Assembly: GCA_036784855.1 (NCBI GenBank)
Contig: JAZDSV010000021.1
Span: 192,555 to 256,554, forward strand
Source: Aphelidium insulamus
Taxonomy: Eukaryota; Aphelidiomycota; Aphelidea; Aphelidiaceae
Length of the DNA stretch: 64,000 nt
Direction: 5' to 3'
Positions 44,765 through 56,140 of the stretch are shown here, one piece after another. Made by a program: the position numbers and the translations under genes. The notes under the pieces are model-generated. The model searched no databases. It was not told the origin of the DNA and was given only the letters and a program-made list of their open reading frames with translations. Every line of letters starts with the position of its first letter. The stretch's first letter is position 1.

Positions 44765-46405
44765 ATGCAACGAAGCGGCTGGACATCGGCGCGGGCGCAC
44801 GGCAAGGCCGATGAGTTGCTACGGGAGCTAGAGTTGCGTGGCCAGGCGCCAGCTGGTCGGTCAGTTCGGCGCTACGGCACCATGCCACCCACCAGACAAT
44901 GCTGACACTGTTCAGCGAGCAGGCACCGCTAGTCATGTCCAGCGCACTCAAGGTGTACATGAAGGAGAAGCAGCGAGAGAAACTTTATCAGACCGACACC
45001 GAGTTTCGGCGCTATGTTCGCATGGTCACGGAGGTACGGCGTTGAGCGATGATGTCTCACCGAAGCTCAACAACAACGGGAACAGTCACGGCCATTCAAC
45101 TATTTCATAATGCTGCTGGTCATTGGCAATGTGCTGGTGGTGGCGGTGGACGATCACACGCAGCCATACGCTTATCTGGACCTGGTGTTCTTTGCCTTCT
45201 TCACGCTGGAACTGCTGATGAAGTATTTTGCGTACCGACAGATCTACTGGCAGAGCTCGTACAACGTCATGGACTTTTGTCTCGTTGTGATCTCTCTCTT
45301 CCAGCTCCTGCTGCAGACCTACTTGCCCTATTTGAATGTAACGTACCTGCGTGTGATTAGAGGTACGGCATTGTGCTATTATAACAGTTCGTCGTTTACA
45401 TGAACAGCCCTTCGAGCACTAAAGGCATTGCGGTCAATATCGCTGTTCCGATCGCTGCAAGTCATCATTAGCGCACTGTGGCAGACTATTCGCACTAGTT
45501 TAATTGATGTGCTGCTGCTCATGGTGCTGGTGATGTTTCTGTTTGCAAATATTGGTTATCACTTTTTCTACCTGGAAGACCAGTTACAGGCAGAAAGTAC
45601 GTTGTTTTGTTGCCTGCCTGTCCCTCATCTAACGGAGTACATAGTGTCCAACTTTCAAAATCTGGGAGCCGCCATGTTTACGCTATTTGTGTTTATCACG
45701 GTGCGCTTTGCTTACCATATATATATAAAGTTGGTTGGCATCTGACAATTAAGGCTGACGGCTGGACGGATCGCCAGTCGCCGTTGGACGCACTAGGATT
45801 CACATACAATCGCGTGTACGTTGCCTTCTTTATCTTCATCGGCAACTTTGTTCTTTACAATCTGTTTGTGGCCGTCATCTGCAAGGTAATGTAAAGAATG
45901 TACTATTAGTCTATTAAATGTCTATTAAATCAGCTCTTTTGACAGAATATCGATGACGCACAAGAGGCCGATAGAAAAGTACAAAGAAAGCTGCGCATGG
46001 AAGCCAAGAAGATCAAACGCGATATAGTTTCACGCAAGCAGCAAGGTGACTTGGACATCCTAATGACTAATCAGGTAGTTTGTTGTACACGTATACTTAT
46101 CTCGACTAACTTGTATTTACTTCAAGCGCAAACTGAATGAAGCAACGAGCGATTTTCAAGCATTCTTCAAAAATCTTGCTGGCCAGTTGCACCACGATGA
46201 CGTGACTACGACGTCGCAATTGTGCTGCAATCTGCAATGGATGCAGACGTACCAAATGTCGCTCAAGTACCACCAGCACGCGGCTGTGAGGTGTGTTCAA
46301 GCGCACCAAAAGGTGGCCAGTTGCTTGATGGAATTGAAAAGCAATCATCTGACAACTAATTCCGCGGACGCAATGACTACGGAGGATCTTTTAAGTAAAA
46401 ATTAG
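44765..46405 (+). CDS. CatSper3-like six-transmembrane cation channel subunit
   Basis: Eight exons: 44765-44859, 44916-45033, 45086-45362, 45408-45596, 45645-45700, 45754-45885, 45946-46074, 46127-46405; 424 residues. Six helices form a single ion-transport domain: S1 FIMLLVIGNVLVVAV, S2 LVFFAFFTLELLMKYFA, S3 NVMDFCLVVISLFQLLL, S4 YLRVIRALRALKALR with spaced Arg/Lys, S5 LLLMVLVMFLFANIGY. The pore reads FITADGWTDRQSPLD, close to the CatSper3 pore (DGWTDLQ). S6 is followed by a charged coiled coil (ADRKVQRKLRMEAKKIKRD). CatSper is the flagellar-membrane calcium channel, a tetramer of CatSper1-4. The single 24-type repeat and the pore argue against Cav, Nav or TPC. The stop codon overlaps that of the next, convergent gene. 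Confidence 0.82.
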
Positions 46406-49400
46406 TCGAGCAAGTTGGAGTTTTGTCGATTGACTTGTGGTTGCTGCGGATTTGTGGTGTACTGATATGGCGGCTGTGGCTGCGGATGGTATTGTGGTTG
46501 ATGTCCAGCCGGGGTACCGTAAGGAACCGCGCCCTGTGGTTGGTTCGCCGCGTAATTGTATGACGGAGCGTTGTAATATGCGGGGCCAGCAGCACTAGCG
46601 GGCGGCGCATAAGGCTGCTGATATGGTTGAGCGTATGCTGCGGTCGGAACTGGCTGCTGAGTATATGGAGCGGGCTGATAATATGCGGAACTGTTCTGCG
46701 GATATTGATATGTTGGAGTGGAAGGCTGTTCCGGCACTACTGAACGTAGGGGTGCCTGCATGCTGGGTGGTAGCGAGTGCTGTATACCAGAGCCGTAGCT
46801 GGAGCTGTTTGCACCACCGTACGACGGAGCAGGTGAGGAGCCATATCCCGCCGCCGGTGTCCCATACGCTTGTTGACCGTACGCTCCAGAAGAGTAAGGC
46901 ACCGACGGAGCGTTGGCAGCAGGATACGGTTGGTATGGTGCAGGCGATGCCGACCCCATGTTCAACTGGGCAAGTTTATCTGTCAATATTTGCTGATGGC
47001 CCTGCGACATTGTGGAAGCCAATTCTGCGCGCTGTGCAGCTCTTGAATCGCTGAACGTACGACATTGCTCGTGCAGCTTTTCAGCAAGTTGATACAATTT
47101 TCCATAAAACGCCATGCCAGCTCTGTAATTAATAGTTAGTATTAAAAAAGGATACTGCTTTATCGAACCTGGCGTTGACTCGAATTTCTTCAAATGCAGC
47201 GCGCGCCTCCTTGTATTTGGTGGTCAGTGACAGCTTGGACTGGAGGGCGCTGTCGGTCTCCTTCGCCAAGGCCGTAGATGATAACGACATGGTGGCATTG
47301 GCTAGCTGTTCAAGTAGGCGCGTCTGAAGTGCATCGCTGTCGGTAATCGCCTGACGCAATGGTTGAAACTTGTCCAACTCTACCTTCAGCACTGTTTCTT
47401 CATTCTTCTTGTTCAAAATCAACAGATTGTGGATATCATCTTCCTGCACCTATGTACGGCATCTCAGTTTCCTGGTGCATAAGGTCGAAAGATGTACCTT
47501 TTTCTTCAATGCCGCCAGTGTAATCTGACGATCCTTCTTGCACTTTGCAATGGACTTGAGCAACTGGTCCACGCTTTCAATAAGCTGCTGTTCCCCTCCG
47601 CTCCCGTGTTCAGTGGGCATGTCGAGCAAATTGCCGACGTTGGAATTTGCTGCGTTGCTCTTTGATGTCAACGACATGGCGTCCGCATACGCCTTGTCCA
47701 GCATACGGTTTTTCCCGCCGTCCAAGGCAGCGCTTCTCAAAAATTGAAGGGTTTCCGCATGTGATGACCACTTGTCCTGCAGCGTACGGTCGCCATTATT
47801 TCCAGCCGCCAAGTCGTCGCGAATGTTTTGTATCTCACGTCGAAGCTGCATCACTTGGGTATCACCGGAATCCTGTTTCCACAGGGAGCCATGTTTGTCC
47901 TGTTATCATTCCATTGACCAATCAACAACAAATAATCAACGTTACCTTCATTGCGGTTAACTCGCTGCGCTCCATGTCCAGCAGACGTACAGCATCGTCG
48001 AGCAGCTGTGCAACTGAGCCACGCTTGGAGGACAATGTAGTGAATATTAGGTCCAAAGGCTCGTTCTGCTCTTCCAGCGCAATGTATTCGGCCCACTCCA
48101 CCACTTCTTTTGGTACATCTATCGATACGGTGCCGCCTTCACGCATCTTTAATGTGGCCCTAAACTTGTCCAGCAGACCGGGAAGCCCCAAACTCCGAAT
48201 ACTGGCATCTGCCTCCGCTTCTGCCTCGGAAACGCGCGCAGACTCCTTTCGAATAAGGTCGTCTTTTTCGCTCGAGTACAGCGAGGCCTTCTCGTGCACT
48301 TGAAGCGAGATCAAATCCTTGAACGGGTCAGCGCCGACCACCGATGGCAAATCCGGATGCAGCTCGAGCAATTTCGTCGGCTTGGTGGTATTCAACTTGT
48401 CCAGCGGAGCGAGCGATGCAAACGAGGGAACCGACGCATGGTAGACGACGTCATTGTCGCGCGAAGCTGAGCGCAACTTTTCCGCAATCACAGTCTGGTT
48501 GGATTTTATGATTTCCAGAAGCGACGCAGAGGCGGCGGAAGAGTCCGGCTTGGTAGTGGCGGCGCTACCGGCTCCGAGTAACTGCGCACATTTCGACCCC
48601 GCAAAATCCTTGGCGAGCTTGGCAGCGTCTTTGGCCATTGTATCCGCTGCAGTCAGCCTTGCTACCTGACGAGGGGTCAAGGACACATTCGCTACGAGAT
48701 TTATAATAGAGTTGTACCTGTTCGCCAAACAAGCTGTCCGACTCGCACTGCAGTGCCTTGTAGTAATTTGCCAGTGAGTTCATGTAGTTCATTTTGGACT
48801 GCGCGGTATGAAGTTCACAGGTGACAATCATTACATCAGCCAGACCTTGGTGTACAAGACCCATGCAGATGGAAAGTAGCCTTTCAAGTCGCCTGTGTCC
48901 GCAGACATTCCTTCCAGTGTCTGCGAGTACATGTGCGCGGCTTGACTAGCGAGTTTCATGGTCATTGCGGGCTTCTTGCCATCTGCAGACACCTTTTCCA
49001 GCATGCACTCTTGTGCCTGTGCCAGCATGAGCTGTGACACTACTTGAATGCAGTCTTTGCTCAAGTCTGTTGACGGGGCGTGCAGAAAGTTGTCGCTAAT
49101 AAAACTGGATACCTGTGAATTTATCGGCATATAAAGATGTACTTATGTACTTGAACACCCCGGCTGCGCACTGAAAGTAGTTGAAGGCCAACTTTATACC
49201 AGCTGCATCGGCTCTACTATATGTAAGCAAGACACGTGGATCGAGGGAATTCGTCGTACCGGTTCGCACTGGCCGCCATGTGTGAATGAAGGGCGGCCAG
49301 ATTGAATATGACGCTGGCCCGCTCAAAGGCCAGTGATACTTGCGACTTGGCCGCCTGGGTAGGTTTGAAGCTGTCGTGCCTGCAGAAACGGGTTAGCTTG

Positions 49401-49799
49401 ATACGAAGCCATTGGACGCAGAGCAGAGCGCACGAACCAGGCAAACTCCACCGCGCAGTGCTCCTCATCAAACACAAATCGCAGATCCAACAACTCCAAC
49501 TGGCCATAGTAGCGGTAGAGCAGGTCGCGGCCGGCAGCATCCTTTCCGACACCTGAGCACAGCAGTGAGTGTGCTGTGTCTATCTGCATGCTACGATGGT
49601 CCGCGGTACCGCCAATATCGGTTCGGAGGCGCGCGAAAGAATCCATGGCCTCCTTGTACTTGGCCGGGTCGTCCTGGTAGGTGGACGCTATGTAGGCCGA
49701 CATTCCGGTATGCCAGTCGGCAGCCGGCTTCGTTTGCTCCGCTTTCTTCAGCTCCACAAAGAGCATGGGCGCGGCAAGCAGTGCCGTGGTGGACGTCAT
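46402..49799 (-). CDS. BRO1-domain protein (ALIX/Bro1/PalA family)
   Basis: Nine exons: 49799-49438, 49379-49260, 49216-49151, 49104-48846, 48798-48718, 48665-47946, 47899-47498, 47449-47169, 47122-46402; 1003 residues, all joins in phase. The BRO1 domain (about residues 1-370) has VEFAWHDSFKP, SLAFERASVIFNLAALHS, GIKLAFNYFQCAAGVF, QLMLAQAQECMLEK and YHASVPSFASLAPLDK. The V-domain continues to VNARAGMAFYGKLYQLAEKL (about residue 790). The tail is Tyr/Pro/Gln/Ala-rich (APYQPYPAAN and similar), as in ALIX. These proteins bring ESCRT-III to endosomes, the neck of budding vesicles or the RIM pH pathway. Which branch this belongs to cannot be decided by eye. Confidence 0.9.
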
Positions 49800-50064
49800 T
49801 GTTGTATTATATGTATTATTTGCGCGCGATATCTCTCTACTGATCTTGAGACTATAGTTCAACTGTTCAATTGATTATGTAAGATTGACAACAACTCACA
49901 TACATACTATGTACGTTGTTGTCCGCCCACTTGACTCTGCTGGGTATCTGAAACCTCTCAATGTACAGCTACCTCACTCATGCGATTTTTGTCAAATGTT
50001 CAGTTAAGACGAGCTCCGTTGATTACGTATTGCCTGGCAGTTGGCGGCGCTATGAACGGCTGAT

Positions 50065-51091
50065 ATGATTGGACAAAGAGTTCACATGTACTCGAGGAAG
50101 CAAGAGTTTGATACATTTGCATGCCAATTTGCACAAATGCGCGTATTCGCGCTCACGCTGATTACGGTGGCATTGCCAAATGCTCTTTGCGACATCGATG
50201 CGGCATTTGAGGTGGTTGCGTACACATCGTGGCCGTCCTGCTATCCACCAACAACCACCGAAACAGCTGCATGCTGGTTGAAAGGAGCAAATGATGCTGG
50301 TATGCGTGTGCGTGTCTACGGTCCATGGCCGCCTGTGATGACGGCTGCCTATTTGGTCCCGGCGTCTCGTATAAGCACGGTGCATTATGGAGATTCTCGA
50401 ATGTCGACGGAAAAGATATCTCCAGCAACTCCACTCGGAGTGCACCACGACCTTCGGTTTGACTTGGTGGCGGGAAACACTCGGAGTGATGATCAGGATT
50501 TTTGGCTCCGGTTTGCACATGTCTATTCCCGATTCGACGATATTCAGTTTGATGAGAATATGTCGTGGAGGGTTGTATTGCGATATCGTGCACATCATGG
50601 TGATACGATAAGCGAAGTGTTTCTACCCGACACTGTTCGCATCGCTGCTGCAAGCATGGCCCGTCCGATGTGCGTCCATCTTCGCCGTGGCTCTTTGGTA
50701 CCAGGCCGACAGAGTGCATCGTTGTGCCCTGTGGCGTCGGCTCTTCCACCGCTGGCGGCTCCCATTGACACTTCAGCGGAGTATACAATTATTTGTGACG
50801 GGTCGCTTGGCGGCGAGGAATGCAATTATTGTTGTCGAAGATGCAGCAAGCGGTTGTCCGAGGTCAGAGGTGAAATATATTGCTGCGAAGATCCTACCTC
50901 GAGCTCGTCAAGATATTTCCACAGATGGTATGACTCATAACTTGATTTATGTACTGGTGCCCTCAATTCTGTGTAGGTGTCCCCATACAGGGCAGAAATT
51001 TAAAAAAATTGAAGAAAATTGTCCCGTTTGCGGTAAGCCGATCGTCTTGCATGCACTTCGGCTGCGTGGTAGACTGCTTGACCTGCCTTGA
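50065..51091 (+). CDS. unknown protein with C-terminal CxxC zinc-binding motifs (about 325 aa)
   Basis: Two exons: 50065-50927 and 50977-51091, in phase. Starts at 50,065 or at the ATG at 50,140 (MRVFALTLITVALPNALC) are both possible. The body shows alternating hydrophobic and polar residues suggestive of beta barrels (LKGANDAGMRVRVYGPWPPV, WRVVLRYRAHHGDTISEVFL). The C-terminus has EECNYCCRRCSKRL, an IYCCED pair, then, after the splice, WCPHTGQKF and NCPVCGKP, enough Cys/His for one or two zinc sites. OB folds with a C-terminal zinc ribbon occur in RPA-related single-strand DNA binders such as MEIOB and RPA1; this resemblance is only architectural. Confidence 0.5.
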
Positions 51092-51618
51092 TGACCAAAA
51101 ATACAATGAACGGCTCAATAAATAGCACAAAAAAAAATATAGTATTGCAGTTGTTCGCGGTCTCCAGAAGAGATTTAGTGCCATCTCAGATAGCTTATTG
51201 CTTGGCACTCCTCACAGACTAGACCGTGTGCTCCTTGTCCTATCGACTGAAGAGCCGACGGGACAAGAGCTCAATGTGTGACGCGATTAGCGCGCTGACA
51301 CGCACGACAAGTGGCGCGCAGGCAATTTGACGCGCGTCAGAAAAGGAATAATTTGCGACCTTAAAATTATTAAGTATTCGTTGGGTTAAGGCTGGGTTAA
51401 GCTGGTTGTGGCGGCCCTCGTTGTTCTTTTTCTTCGTCTTCCATCACCTCTGGCTGATACATACTGCCGCGCCAATGTAAAGCCTCTCACTCTCACTCTC
51501 ACTCACACGCACACTGCATTGCTGCATCTTTCATTGATGTACTCCCCACCCGTTAACTCTCTATCATACACTTGTCACTTCATTTCTCATCCGCGGCGGC
51601 GCGCAATGACAGTGCACC
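51092..51618. promoter_or_regulatory. promoter and leader of ARS2 with GGGTTAAGG elements
   Basis: Contains TTGGGTTAAGGCTGGGTTAA at 51,381-51,400 (two copies of GGGTTAA), then a CT/CA-rich stretch from about 51,480 to 51,590 that looks like a leader sequence. No gene is seen. Confidence 0.4.
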
Positions 51619-53941
51619 ATGTCGATGGAGTCGGTAGCAGAGTCGGGCACGGCACCCGCCGACATGGCTATGCGTGACGATCTGGATGCTGTGGGTGGCG
51701 ATGGTGGTGAGCCACGCCAAGATCGCTTCCGGCGCGAGCGTGCATTCGATAATGACATGCGGTATTGGATTCTTAACTGCACTTCAGTCAGCTCATTTTC
51801 TCTCTCTCGCAGTGACGGCCGTAGACGCTCACGCTCACCCGGAGACGGCTACTACCGTCGTGGTAGTGGTTATGGTCGGGAGTTTGGCGGTAGGCGTGGC
51901 GGTTACCGTGGCGGTTACAGGTATATATGGCGCTTCTTGTACGCTAAATATTTCATACGTGTAGAACACCGTCACGCGATTCTCGCCGATATGACGGCGG
52001 ATATGAAAGGCTGGGTGCTAGGTGAGATTACTCGAATTTACGAAAAATATCTGATATTGGCACAGCGATTTGGACAATCTAATGTGGAAAGCGGAGCTGT
52101 ATGCCGATGATGCGCCGCTCAGCTTCGGTGATTTTGTACGCGCCGTAGGCAACGACTTTGACCCGCGGCTTGTTGCCGACAAGTACGACGACTATCGCGT
52201 TGCATTTGACACTCGCCAGGTGGAAATATTTTTCAATAGCTGCAAGAACTCGTCGTGGTATGCTGATTGCCGATATAAAGTTGTTAGCTTAAGCTTCATG
52301 GTCCAGGTTCCGTGAGCGCTATCACCCTGACTTGCTCAAGGAACGCAAGCTATCAGTGGCCGAGACGTACAAGCTCAACTTGGCGCTATTTGAAGCAGAT
52401 TACAAGAGCGGATTGTTTGAGGGACTGACCTTTGATGAGACCATTCCTGTCGCTGTCGAGGACGCTGCTCAAGTTGCTCTCAAAGCCGATGCCGAGATGG
52501 AAGAGGGCGAGGCAATGCCGCGTCCGACAGGCCTGCCAAACCCGCTGCAAAAAACGACTTATGATACAGCATTGCGCACGCCACTGCCTACTACCACATC
52601 GGAGCAGCTTCATCAGCAGCCAAAGATGTTGATCTTTAAGCATCTAAGTAGCGCTGTTGATCGCAAGACGCTGCAATCTGCCGTGGAAGCAGACGAAGCC
52701 TTCTCATATATGGCTTTGGCCGAACCTGTGGCATCCAGACGCTTTAATCGCATTGGGTGGATGGCACTCAAAGATGATGCCGATGTGCAGGCTGCGTTTG
52801 CCAGGATAAACAACACCAAAATCGAGCTCCCTCCGCGCATGGACAGTGCCACCGCACCGGAATCCTCAGTCAAGAGCCCCACGGACTCGGCAGGCGGCGA
52901 GAGCATGGACGTTGACCCGAAAAAGGAGTTTGAACTGCACGTTGCAATATTCGAGCCAGATTACCGCATCAGATTGACGGCCGAAATTGCCAGCTTGCCG
53001 TCTCGCATTCGCCGCGATTTCTTGCAGGTTCGTCGCGTTGTCGACAGATTCGACCGGGAGTTCTCGTTTGTGAACCCGCTGCATGAATCGGTCGAGGCAC
53101 TCGATGTGACTGCGACGTTCCTGCGCTCTGCGGCCGTCTTGGAGCCCAGTTTCATATCACGAGATCTGGAACAGTATGATATTGGTGTGGTGAAGCAGAC
53201 TCTGGACCTCTATCTGGTTTATCTGCGCCGCGTATACTACTTTGACTACTACTCTGGCCGCGAGCGAGCCGATTCGGCCGAGGAGTTTATTAGACGCTGC
53301 CACAATCACCACTTTCGGCGCACACTTCGCCCAAACACCACCGAAGGTATACATATGTGCACTCATTCGCGGAGGCAATTGCTAACAGTTTGCAGAAAAT
53401 GCTTTGGGAAGAAACTGGGCGCGCCGCCTGGACGACGTTATCGATACAATGCTCAAGGGAGTCGAGTACAATAAGCTTCGTAAACTGGGATACAAATCCA
53501 TTGAAAGGCAAGGTGATGGCTCTTTACACAGCATCCGTGTTAACGCTCCGCAGTGAGGTTGAAGCCTTTGTGGACCGGCACGTCATGCGCGTGGACGACC
53601 AAAAGTATCGCTGCAAAGTGGGCGAGTGCACAAAGCTGTTCAAGGGGCCAGAGTTTGTGCGTAAGCACATTGCCAACAAGCACATGGCCGAGGTGAAGGC
53701 GCGCGAGACTGACGTGGAATTCTTCAACAACTACGTATCGGACGGGTTCAAACTGACCGTGGCGGACCAGTACCGCGGCCAGAACCCGGTGGCCATGCTG
53801 GAGAGTCGCGGGCCGCCAGCGTCCAGACCCAACGATGACTCGCGACGTCAAACGCCAAACAGGTCTGGGCGTCCGCAACCGGTGAGCTACGTGGACCTCG
53901 ATGCGCCTACCGCCTCCTTTGAGGACATTCAGTACGTGTAG
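51619..53941 (+). CDS. SRRT: ARS2/SERRATE RNA effector (SRRT)
   Basis: Seven exons: 51619-51761, 51813-51920, 51965-52021, 52066-52257, 52307-53346, 53396-53507, 53554-53941; 679 residues. The N-terminus is an Arg/Ser/Gly/Tyr-rich tract (RRRSRSPGDGYYRRG). The SERRATE N-terminal region follows (RLVADKYDDYRVAFDTRQVE, RYHPDLLKERKLSVAETYKL), then the RRM-like and helical parts. Last are the mid zinc finger CTKLFKGPEFVRKHIANKH with FFNNYVSDGF and the family's terminal YVDLDAP. ARS2 bridges the nuclear cap-binding complex to 3'-end processing, snRNA and small-RNA pathways and exosome decay. Joining exon 6 to 7 in frame requires a GC donor (AAAG/GCAAGG). Confidence 0.93.
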
Positions 53942-54018
53942 TCGGTGGGAGGACTACTAATAAATCAGCGAAACTTGTCATCAAACAACTATATTGTACA
54001 ATAACTTCACACCACACA

Positions 54019-55777
54019 TTAAACTGCATCAACAACTGCGGCGGTCGAAACTTCTGCGCCAAACAGAACGGTACCTTTGCCAACGAGCCGCGCACGGCTC
54101 CGCGATGCCTTTTGTTTCTTGGGCGACGTGGTAGTGACAGTAGGACAAGTGACAGTCGGTAAGCTGGGTGACGGTGCTTGTTTTCTGTCAGCGACGGGTA
54201 AGGCTGTGGTACTGGCAGGCTTGCTTGATTTCGAGGCCTTTTTTGCGTTATGCCGTGGGTCTTTTAGAGCCGGAAGATCTGTCGCCGTAGATCCTGAGCG
54301 TGCAAGCGATGGCAGATCCGATGCCACGCTTGAATTGCTGGATGTTTGCTTGCTACGGCGTACGCCAGCAACAGCCTTCTTGGCCGAAGATAATGTAGGC
54401 CGTTGATACTCAGGCACGGCTGCTTTTGTGGGAGTGGAAGCGCGTGTCGCGTCCTTCTTTCCAGATGGCGACTGCTGTGGTTTCTCCAAAGTAATTTTGG
54501 AAGCAGACTTGATAGTGACAAACGAGTCCAAAATCGTTGGCTGGCCGGCCAGGAGGTTTTCTTATCATTAGACCAGGAAATAAAAAAGTTGAAGTGCACA
54601 TGTGTCTCACCTTTGGCCGATTTGCGACGCTCGCGAGCCTTCTTCTTCTCAGCCTCTTCGCGCTCCAACTTGCACATGCCCGCCTCAATGTGCTGTACCG
54701 CGGCATCTGTATCACCCAGCCACACCGTGTCAAACACACTGCTCCATTCCTTGGACGCGGTGAGGTCCGTCTTGTTGACTAGCAGACATTTGACGTCGGC
54801 AGTGCTGTTGTTGCGACACACTTCCCGTGCCAACTCTTTCACCAGTCGCTTTATTCCAGCCACCTTGAGCGAAGTGCCCATCACCACCAGCAGGTCGGGG
54901 CGTTTGCGAATGTCTGCCGACGCTCGCATGGCAATGTGGTCGCCGGCCGCGTGGTGCTCGTTGTAGAGAATGATGTCTGGCCGGAGTATGCCCACGGGAA
55001 GGGCACGCCGGTTGGCCGCTTCACGCATGGCCGAAGCAGTGGAGCACTTGTCACACGGTGGCGGCACGCCCGTCTTGAAATCCTCGACGTGCTTCTCCTC
55101 GTACGGAGTCCGTTGCCGACACACTGTGCACACCACATTGCTGAGGGATCCGTGGAGCAGCACCACCTCGGCAGCCTGTGACAATTAAATACTCCAATAG
55201 CCGCACATATATATGTCTACACGTACAGCATTCTCCAAGTCGCAGCAGAGACCTAGCCGCTCCTCCATGCAGTCAATATTCTGTGTGTAGCACCGTGTCA
55301 GCTTCTTTCGGTCGTTGAGCGCCTTCAAGAAGCTGTGCGTCGGCGTGTGGCTAGCGCCGTCGACCACCTGCTTAAACTCGCCCATGAACGAGAAGAACAC
55401 CTGGGTGGCGTGCTGGTCGCGGAACAGCGTTGCGTCAAACAAGTCCTTGCCGGTCATGACGGCCTTTGGGTAGCGTTGCTTGACCTGCTTGTACAGTCCG
55501 TCGCACGATCGAAAGTCCTGCGCACCATAAGTGAGTACCATCGCGTCAAGGATAACCACCGAGTGGACTGGAACAACAGCAAGAACAGCCATACCGGAAT
55601 CCCGCCCGATACTGATATGCCGGCGCCGGTGACAACTATAATACGCCGACTGCGATGGAAAGCATGTGATATCCTGTCTGCCAAGCGGCGCATCGGATGC
55701 AGTGCATGGCAAGCTGCCAGTTCATCCTGTTTGACGATGGCGGCCGTTCCCTTGGCCGCCCGCGCTGGCTGTGACAT
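54019..55777 (-). CDS. SIR2-family NAD-dependent deacylase, Hst3/Hst4-like
   Basis: Four exons: 55777-55595, 55517-55227, 55175-54611, 54560-54019; 526 residues. Start at MSQPARAAKG. Core motifs: GAGISVSGGIP at residue 51 continuing DFRSCDGLYKQVK, GKDLFDATLFRD, YTQNIDCMEERLG, catalytic His in LLHGSLSN (about 166), zinc cysteines 174, 177, 199 and 202 (CTVC, CDKC), and GTSLKVAG. GKDLFDA and the spacing suit the fungal Hst3/Hst4 group, which removes H3K56 acetylation after replication. A C-terminal tail of about 180 residues is basic, Ser/Thr/Pro-rich and probably disordered. A CCAAT box and a GGGTTAAC motif lie about 100-115 bases upstream. Confidence 0.9.
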
Positions 55778-55871
55778 TGTCGAGTAGAGCCGCCGACAAT
55801 TGCAGACAAAATATCGGCGAGGGAATTTGTGCCGACAATGGTTTCGGCGACTGTTTCCTCCTAAATCGCAG

Positions 55872-55886
55872 CAGCCAATCAGCGTC
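55872..55886. promoter_or_regulatory. CCAAT box between the sirtuin and U1 genes
   Basis: CAGCCAATCAGCGTC, identical over 15 bases to the element at 3367. It lies 95 bases upstream of the sirtuin start codon and 86 bases upstream of the U1 5' end, with AGGGTTAACC following at 55,892, so it could serve either gene. Confidence 0.45.
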
Positions 55887-55971
55887 AAGCTAGGGTTAAC
55901 CCATAACCAGGCATGCAGCGCGCATTCGGTGGCGAGCCTTTAGATACAGAAGGAGATCCCCTCAGTTAAGC

Positions 55972-56140
55972 ATACTTACCTGGCGTGGTAGACGGGCTCA
56001 TGAATCCCGTTTACTGGTCAGTTCATATCAGGCATTGCACGAGGCTTGTTTGGGCTGGCTAGACACTTCCACTACGGGGGTCGTCCGCGTAAAATTTTTT
56101 ATTCCATTCTCTTCCTATATCAAATGTGAGCTCTGTCTGC
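55972..56140 (+). ncRNA. U1: U1 spliceosomal snRNA (3' end approximate)
   Basis: The sequence starts ATACTTACCTGG, the invariant U1 5' end that pairs with 5' splice sites. Next is a hairpin with loop CTCATGAAT between ACGGG and CCCGT, matching the U1-70K-binding stem-loop I. CATTGCAC, the U1A-binding loop II sequence, begins 61 bases after the 5' end, about the same offset as in human U1. A U-rich Sm-like site (AATTTTTTATT) follows at about 56,093, again near the expected offset of ~125. The last stem-loop and 3' end are not clear. A TATA box is not obvious. Alignment to a U1 covariance model would settle the ends. Confidence 0.85.
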
